From positions 29,244,540 to 29,308,539 of the forward strand of contig ML679959.1 in the NCBI GenBank assembly GCA_007922225.1: 64,000 nucleotides of DNA. Direction: 5' to 3'. This stretch comes from Emydura subglobosa. Taxonomy: Eukaryota > Chordata > Testudines > Chelidae. A model generated the notes under the pieces. The model was not told the DNA's origin. It did not search any database and saw only the letters and a list, made by a program, of their open reading frames with translations. The first letter of the stretch is position 1, and the number at the start of each line of letters is the position of its first letter. The position numbers and the translations under genes are program-made. Positions 57,791 to 64,000 of this stretch are shown here, piece after piece.

Positions 57791-58483
57791 TGCTTCACTT
57801 GTATTGATCATACTCACACCGACTGAGCATGCTCAGTAACACTGCTGCTGCTGGCTGCCCTCACTCTGTGCCCCCCTCTCACCCCCCCATCGGCAGGCAC
57901 GGCCCGTCTCTGATTAACCCAGGGACATATTTTATCTGGACAGCCCGGGACAGCGAGTCACCAAGTTCTTCAGCAGAGCAGGCTACCCACGGGGCAGTTC
58001 AAACGTGAGACACAGCGAATGCTCCCTTGTGCAACACACCCCCTCACACGAGAGTTTCTCTCGCTGCCAGCAGCTCCTTGCATATACAAGTGAAGGGCAT
58101 TTACTAAGTAGCTGTGCATAAAAATGACTGCCAGAACACGGGGGCTGAGCCTGACGGGCAGTGCCCGACCGGCCGAGCCTTTCTGCTCATGCACAGCTCT
58201 GCTCTCATTCACACCCAGGCAGCGTGCAAAGCCAACGCCAGCCACTGGCAACTCTTTGCATCCCATGTGTGCCACCCACACGGCCCTTGCGCACCGGCTG
58301 GCGGTAAAGGACTGGCACGGACCATCTTTCAACAGCAACGGTCAGGCTGAGAATTCCTACGGCGCCGAGTGGGGTCTGGTGGCCAGAGCTCACCAAAGGC
58401 ACTGAGAGTTACTGAGACTAAGCTTCTAAGGACCTACATCACGTTTGAAAATAGGACTCGGGCTCCTGATGCAAGCAGGGCGC
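57791..58483. other. GC-rich sequence, no gene supported
   Basis: Frames of 78-122 codons on both strands have no recognisable domain. Confidence 0.35.
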
Positions 58484-58943
58484 GTCCTCACTGCAGAGTT
58501 AACCCCGGTGGTGCACCTCACTGCCGTTGGCCCACGAAACTCTCTCACCTGAGTGCAGGGGGGCTTTCAGCCTGGGCTGGCTGGCCCAGCTCGGATGTGG
58601 ATTAGAGCCCGGGGTGCTGCTTTCACTCAGGCTGGAAACTTGCCCACTTCTGCAGCATGAACGCTGGCTGAACAAATCCTCCAACGCGTTCCCACAATTC
58701 CCCCTCTTGTGCCCGAGGGACAAGTTCTCCCACAATTCACTAGGAAAGAATCACTGAGCAACTCAGTTTATTGCAGCCCAAAGAACCCTGGGACGTGACT
58801 CCAGAAGTCCTAGCAACGCACATGGCCAGTGCAGGCCCAGTGAGGACACAGGCGCTCGAGGGTGGCTTTCCAGTGGGATTGCTCACACCCAGGCTAGGCT
58901 AACGTGGGCGGCCGGTCACCCGAGTTAACTCTGCAGTGAAGAC
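58484..58943. mobile_element. MITE with 27-bp terminal inverted repeats
   Basis: Left end 58484-58510 and right end 58917-58943 are inverted copies matching at 24 of 27 positions; shared core TCACTGCAGAGTTAAC. A second inner inverted pair is GGTTCCCACAATTC-like (58690-58705 and 58730-58740). Total 460 bp, no coding capacity. Target duplication not identified. Confidence 0.75.
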
Positions 58944-60199
58944 ATCCCCTCAGGCATTGCATTAGGCCTCTGTGTGCTGCCTCTCACCGCAGCCTCTGGG
59001 CTAAAAGAACACAGTTCCCCTCACAGATTGCAAAGCCAAGTCGTGAACCTAAGTCAACAGACACTGCAGCAATTAATAAAGCACACGAGCAAAACGACTG
59101 AACGAACCAGCAGGGCAGTCCATGGAACAAACCAACGAGTGGTGACAAGCCCGTTCTACTGGACAAGTCTGATTTGCGCGGGATGCACTCAAATTCAGAC
59201 AGTGTAAGGCCAGAAAGGGTCACCGGAGGCTACAGTCTGACCTCCTGCATAACACAGGCCATGGAGTTTCACTCAGGTCCCCCTGGGCTGACCTGTGAGT
59301 TACACCCACTAAGACTAGTGACAGGACAGCATCACCACCCTGGCAACGCTTGTGAATTCCTAAAAGGCGACATAAACGTTAACCCACACTACGGCCGATT
59401 CCCCAGTAATGGCAGCTGCCAGGCCCTGGTGACCAGCCTGGTTCAGTGCTTTGCCCATCAGCCGGGTGTTCTTGATGGGTAACAAAGTCCTAGCTGCAAA
59501 CCTCACCATCGAGGCAAAGAGTGATGGCTGTGGTGGCGACTGCACTAGCCATCTGGTTCGATGCTCACTGTCTGTGGCTAGGACAGCCGGCCCCCCGGGG
59601 TAGCCAAAGGCTGCCAGGTTGCATAGCTAGAATGGGAAGTAGGTTTTCCAGGTAGACTGGGCTTTGTCTGCTTGAACTCCCTCCTGGCCCGTGTTGCGTG
59701 TGGTGGTGCTATGCCCCGCACGGCACGCTGACCTGGTAGTGCGGGGATGGCTTCCCCGGACGGCCCACTTTCTGGAGGTGGCCATTTCAAGCCCAGCCAG
59801 TCATACCCCAGAGGCAGTGTCCGATGCGAGCGGGGCTGGCTGTCGTTGGGCCCTATTAACTGTGGAAAATCCCCCTGGCTTAGCAGCCGCTCGGACAACA
59901 CAGCAGTGAGCTGGGTTCTCCCCGGATCGGAGCAGTGACTTTTCACGGGGTCAGGAACCAGATTTCCACCCCAGACTGCTGTAAGATACTGCCCCCCTCC
60001 CCGAGCTAGGTCAGAGCCCTTAATAGCTAATACTCAGCATTTCAACCAGATAAACACTTTCCATGTCCCAGATTCTAATCGACACAGACATATTAATGCT
60101 TTAATTGAAATGTGCCATGAGCCTCATCTACTGTACAGCCAGGAGCCTAAATGTCTGTGTGGGGGTGTGTGGGGGGGTGCATTTCTCCCACCCTTCAGG
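58944..60199. other. Mostly unique; CR1 fragment at 59195-59290
   Basis: GTAAGGCCAGAAAGGGTCAC, ACAGTCTGACCTCCTGCATA and ACACAGGCCATGGAGTTTCA are a minus-strand CR1 3' end at 59195-59290. The rest is unrecognised, and a 122-codon minus frame at 59578-59946 has no domain. Confidence 0.55.
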
Positions 60200-60690
60200 G
60201 AGTGCCATCTCCACTCCTTCCAATGTTCAGCCCTGCAGAGGGGAGAAGGCAGGGGTGATGGGGAGAAGGCAGGGTAGGAGGGTAGCAGTTCCCAGTGCTT
60301 TCTCCTGCAGTCCTTGGTCTCCTCCCTCCCTCAGGCAGAGATGCACAACATCTGTCCAGCTGCAAAGAGCCAGTTCTGCAGCAAGGGGTGAGGGGCAAGG
60401 AGGTAGCTGAGAAAAGGGGCCTTCCCTCCAGCAGGCTGAGGAGCTGGAGCGATGCTGACTCCCCACAGAGGGGCAGGAGGAAGGAGCTCAAGGGGGAACA
60501 GGCAGTGGGGGAGAGAGGAGGAAGAAATCTGATGTGGAAAAGGGGAATGCCAGGCAGGGCAGTGGAGGAGAGGCAGACTGGAGGGAGTTGGGGGAAGTAG
60601 AGGAAGTGGGGAAACTCGACAGCGGGAGCAGAGGGGGAATGATGGACTTGGAGGGGAGCGGGCAGGGGAATTGCTGGGGAGGGCAGAAGG
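60200..60690 (+). repeat. Purine-rich G/A tract
   Basis: Long strongly G/A-biased stretch, including tandem GGGGAGAAGGCAGGG units at 60240-60275 and about 200 nearly all-purine bases from 60470 to 60680. Many G-triplets. Minus frames of 98-145 codons here are composition artefacts. Confidence 0.75.
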
Positions 60691-61979
60691 ATTTGTCGGG
60701 TTGATGGGGCCCTCCTGGGGCATCAGGGACCCTGGGCATCTGGAGAACCAGCTTCCTGTGTCTCTCCTGCCGCTCTCTCCTGTCCTCGAGGGCTAGACCA
60801 AACCCACCGCACAGCACAGCACCTGCTTTGGCTGGCGTGTGAGTCAGCCAAACCCAAACCTGCGGGGAAAACAGCATCTCCCGGGGCAGCAGCAACAAAA
60901 ACAAACCTGAGCATGGAAATAACACACTATTGTCATGGGCTAATGAAGACTCCCAGCGCCTCGTGCTAAGCCGTGAAGCAGCTTATCGTGAAGGTGTCTC
61001 GTTCCAAGGGGGCAGGTGGCCGCTGTTAAGTTTGGTTCCCCACACCTCGGATCACTGGGGCTAACTCTGGGGGCCTGAGACACCCCTTTCTCACACTGCT
61101 CCAGACCAGGTGTAACCCCACGACAGTCAGCGGAGATCCCAGTGTGCTGGGAGGAGGCTGGTGGTCCTGTATGTGTCTATCTGCCCTTCCTGGGAGCGTG
61201 GTGAGCTTTTCGGAGCCCTACCACTGACACACTGGTTCTGACGTAGGCAAAGCTGGGGAAGGAGTTAATAAGCACCCTTCAATCAACGCGAGAGAGTGCG
61301 AGAATCTACCACCTTCACAAACACGATATCCCCCAGTGTTGCTCTCATGCCTCAAAAGCAGAGAATGCTGCTGGGGGCGAGAAAATAATGGCCGAACTCA
61401 CGTCTACAATAGCCTGCAAGAACCAAATCCCGGCTCTCCACACTTCCCAATCCCTTCTGCCACATCATCACACGTTCCCCGTTTCACACCACTGGCTGCT
61501 TGGGTCTGAGGACCCCGATCCTGAGCGTCGTCCCGCTGACTCCAGTGTGAGCCGAGGATGCACTGCACTGTGTAGAAGCAACAAACTCCACTTCCCTATG
61601 CCAGTGGGTGGGGAAGAGCTGAGCAGGGAACACATAAAACCGGGAAAGGCTGGAACGAAAAGCCAGCTGATGTGTTCTGGAGACGGGTGAACTAGTCTCT
61701 CTCTGGCAGCTAAACATGCAGGATGCTGCCAAATGGAACCATAACCTCTTCAGGTGGGAGGTGGAGCATTTTCATTGCAAAACGCCCAGGAAATGCACGT
61801 TGAAAGCGATCCCTTTTCTTCCTTCAGCATCTAGCAAGGCCCAGCAAAGCAAGCATGGGAGAGACGATGTGCAGGGCGCTTTTTCCTGTTTCCTTTGTCC
61901 TTAGTTTTCCTCTTGAAACTGTATGTTCTTCTAGGCAGCAGCTGTGAAAAGCGCCCTGGGCCCAGAGGTGCTATTAGTC
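60691..61979. other. Unique sequence, no gene seen
   Basis: No exon or repeat supported. Confidence 0.35.
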
Positions 61980-62400
61980 TTGACCGTTTTCATTGCAGTC
62001 ACTGTCGCAGAGTGACTGAAACTGGTCCTGTGCGTATGTGTCAGAGCCGGTGCTCCCCGCGGAGCCAATGAGGGGGACGGAGGGGCTGCACCGGGGCTGT
62101 AAAGGGTCAGAGGGAGTTCGGTGAAGGCAGAGTAGAAGCAGCGGAGAGGGAGAGTCTCCTGCTGCGGTCCCTGGAGAAAGGAACTGGGGCTGGGTACGAT
62201 GACTCATCGGAAAGTTTTGTTCTTCCTTTGGGAGAGGACAAAGACGGCCACCTTGTCCTTGCATCTCCTCCGGCTGCCCAGACAGCGGAAAGGGACAGTA
62301 CCTCTGGGGGGAGGGGCTGTGCCCGGCCTCAGGCCAGGGGCCAGATTTGTTTTTGTGTTGGCTTTTGGGAACTTTGTGTTAATAAAGACACTCAACCCCA
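61980..62400 (+). other. Possible transcript or LTR 3' end
   Basis: GGGAACTTTGTGTTAATAAA with AATAAA at 62381-62386 follows a T-rich stretch. This could be the polyadenylation region of a retroelement or of an unseen plus-strand transcript. No coding exon upstream is supported. Confidence 0.3.
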
Positions 62401-62689
62401 AGAAGGGCTGCGACTGGATGGGCAAGACTGCGTGGTTTAAGGAGCAGCGAAGAAGGAAAGGAGGGGCAGGGCGGGGGCTTGGGCAGTGGCCACCCTTTTA
62501 CAATCACACACAAAAGACCGGAGTGCTGTAGTGCAGACTGAGCTACACAAACGTAGGAGGAGAGGCAAACAGCAACACACGCAGCCTTTGGGGAGGAAGG
62601 GCTCCTCTTCCAGCTCCCAGCCTCGAGAGGGCAAGCCAGGATCTTCGACCTGGCCGGGAAATGCCCAGGAAATATTGTGTGCCCGGCCC

Positions 62690-63140
62690 TGACGTTCACA
62701 CCGGTGGGGGTGGCTGCAGGCTCCTTGCGGCTCGTGTTTCTCCGTAGCGCCGCGCTCCGAGACTGGGGCGTGGGGCAGAGCCGCGGCCTGTGGAACGGTG
62801 CCAACCTCATGCCAAGCCTTCTGCTGCCAGCGGCTGATCTTCGGCTCAGGAACGGAGCCCACCGTGAGCCGCGGTCCCAGACTGTGGGAGGCGGACCCGG
62901 GCCTTTGCTGGGGAGGCAGCCGCTGGCGGTGCAGCAGCCCGGGGGCGCGGAGGACTCCTTCACCACGTGCGTGCACGCTCGCTCTGGGTGACTACCGCCA
63001 GCGTGGGCGGACGCGGGCGAGGGAAAGGAACTCGAGGGCTGCGCTGGGGAGGGGGCTGGAAACGAGAGCAGCAGCAATGACTGTAACGGGAATGCTGCCT
63101 GGCTCCGGCCTCGCCGCCTCCCAGCGTCACCGTGACACCC
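62690..63140. promoter_or_regulatory. CpG-island-like stretch
   Basis: Dense in CG dinucleotides and GC-rich (GTAGCGCCGCGCTCCGAGAC, AGCCCGGGGGCGCGGAGGAC, TGGGCGGACGCGGGCGAGGG), unlike the rest of the window. CpG islands mark most vertebrate promoters. The 320-codon minus frame across it (62379-63341) is low complexity and probably a by-product of GC content. No first exon or TATA box could be fixed, so direction is unknown. Confidence 0.45.
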
Positions 63141-63779
63141 GTCCCCAAGGCATGACTGCGCTAAATACCTAGCCTCAAACAGAATCCCTCGCTTAACGGG
63201 AACCCCCACCCCCCCAAAGCTAACGGCTGCCCACAGCCAGTCCCCACCGAAGCATCGACGGCTGTCGTGGAAACCACTCCACCCCCAAATGGGTCCCATC
63301 TCAGCCCAGCTGGGGAAGGCAGGGCACGAGGAGAGAGACACGGAAGCAGCGAGGGCCGGTCCGAGGGAGGCCAGGTGAGATAACAGGCCTGCTGCAGGGC
63401 AGCCAGTACAGGCTCTACGGAGGGACTCCCACGAACAACCTTGACGATGCAGCTGTGGGGGAAGGTGTTTGCAGGGGTGTTCGTAGGCTGGAATTCATCC
63501 GTCTCAGCCGCCTGTCTGACGGGATTCCCCAGAGGCCCAGCCGTCCTCATCTGCACACGGATGCCGTTCATCTCCGCTCTTCAGGGAGGCCAACCTTCTC
63601 CTTCTAGCAAAGGACGAAGCACTCCGGGTGCGGCACCGCCAAGTTTCAGGTCTGAAGCCATTTCAGCCATCGCTCTGAGCCTCCGGCAGCTCCAGAGTCA
63701 GAGCCCAGGCTCTGCTCTGCTGCTTTCGTTAGCAAGAGAGAAAACGTCGTAATTAAAACCATCCATCCTCGGCAAATCC
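63141..63779. other. GC-rich sequence, no gene supported
   Basis: Frames of 103-136 codons on both strands have no recognisable domain. Confidence 0.35.
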
Positions 63780-64000
63780 CACAGCAGGGCCTCGGGCTGC
63801 CTGCACGTAAGCTGCACTGGTGTCATTTACACCAACTGAGTTACATTGGTGCAACGGTGTGTGCAGTCTCATAGCAAGATAAATCTGGTCCGGTCAGTTC
63901 AGCTTGTGCATGTAAATTTACCAACACAAACTACACTGCTGTAAACCAGGTTTAAACCAGTGTAAACGTCCACACACAACATGGCCTAACTGAATCAGGG
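63780..64000. repeat. MITE, right part in window
   Basis: TTTACACCAACTGAGTTACA, CTGTAAACCAGGTTTAAACC and AGTGTAAACGTCCACACACA with a GGCCTAACTGAATCAGGG end. Related to the element at 15269-15560. It may continue past the window edge. Confidence 0.5.

Noticed and set aside
62379..63341. 320-codon minus-strand open frame
   Set aside because: Lies over CG-rich sequence where stops are rare by composition; protein is low-complexity with no domain, and overlapping frames on both strands are equally long.

Overview
The window looks like nuclear DNA from a non-mammalian amniote, most probably a turtle, with a crocodilian as the main alternative. The evidence is its interspersed repeats: CR1 LINE copies that keep endonuclease and reverse-transcriptase motifs, many MIR/CORE-SINE-like copies, a short hAT MITE beginning TAGGGTGACCAGAT, and several families of fold-back elements with terminal sequences of the type I associate with turtle and crocodilian genomes. 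The species call is inference from memory of repeat families; no search was run. There are no bacterial operons, CRISPR arrays, tRNA clusters or rRNA genes. I find no host protein-coding gene that I can support. The long open frames fall in GC-rich sequence or repeats and have no recognisable domain. The window reads as intergenic or long-intron DNA. Layout: 1-11 kb is moderately AT-rich unique sequence with scattered MIR-like SINEs and two stretches that resemble conserved non-coding elements. 11.1-13.8 kb is a 2.7-kb minus-strand CR1 LINE (endonuclease plus reverse transcriptase, damaged), with a second CR1 3' end nested inside it. 15.2-17.8 kb has fold-back elements, a SINE split by a 0.4-kb LTR-like insert, and AT-rich candidate regulatory sequence. 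19.7-21.8 kb is a cluster of fold-back and LTR-like repeats. 26.2-31.0 kb is a transposon-rich block: a MITE, a well-preserved CR1 3' end, a hAT transposase pseudogene and three more CR1 fragments. 32-41 kb is mostly unique sequence with SINEs, simple repeats, the hAT MITE with a perfect 8-bp target duplication, and two possible very small exons. 42.9-53.7 kb holds two copies of a C/T-rich repeat and a plus-strand CR1 interrupted by a 0.55-kb GC-rich insert. 55-57 kb is AT-rich candidate regulatory sequence. 57.7-64 kb becomes GC-rich, with a MITE, a purine tract and a CpG-island-like stretch at 62.7-63.1 kb that is the best candidate for a promoter. How the parts relate: the mobile elements record layered insertions (LINE in LINE, insert in SINE, insert in LINE), giving relative ages. 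The unrepeated AT-rich blocks with TAATTA-type sites may be regulatory DNA for a gene outside the window, but this rests on base composition and motif content alone.
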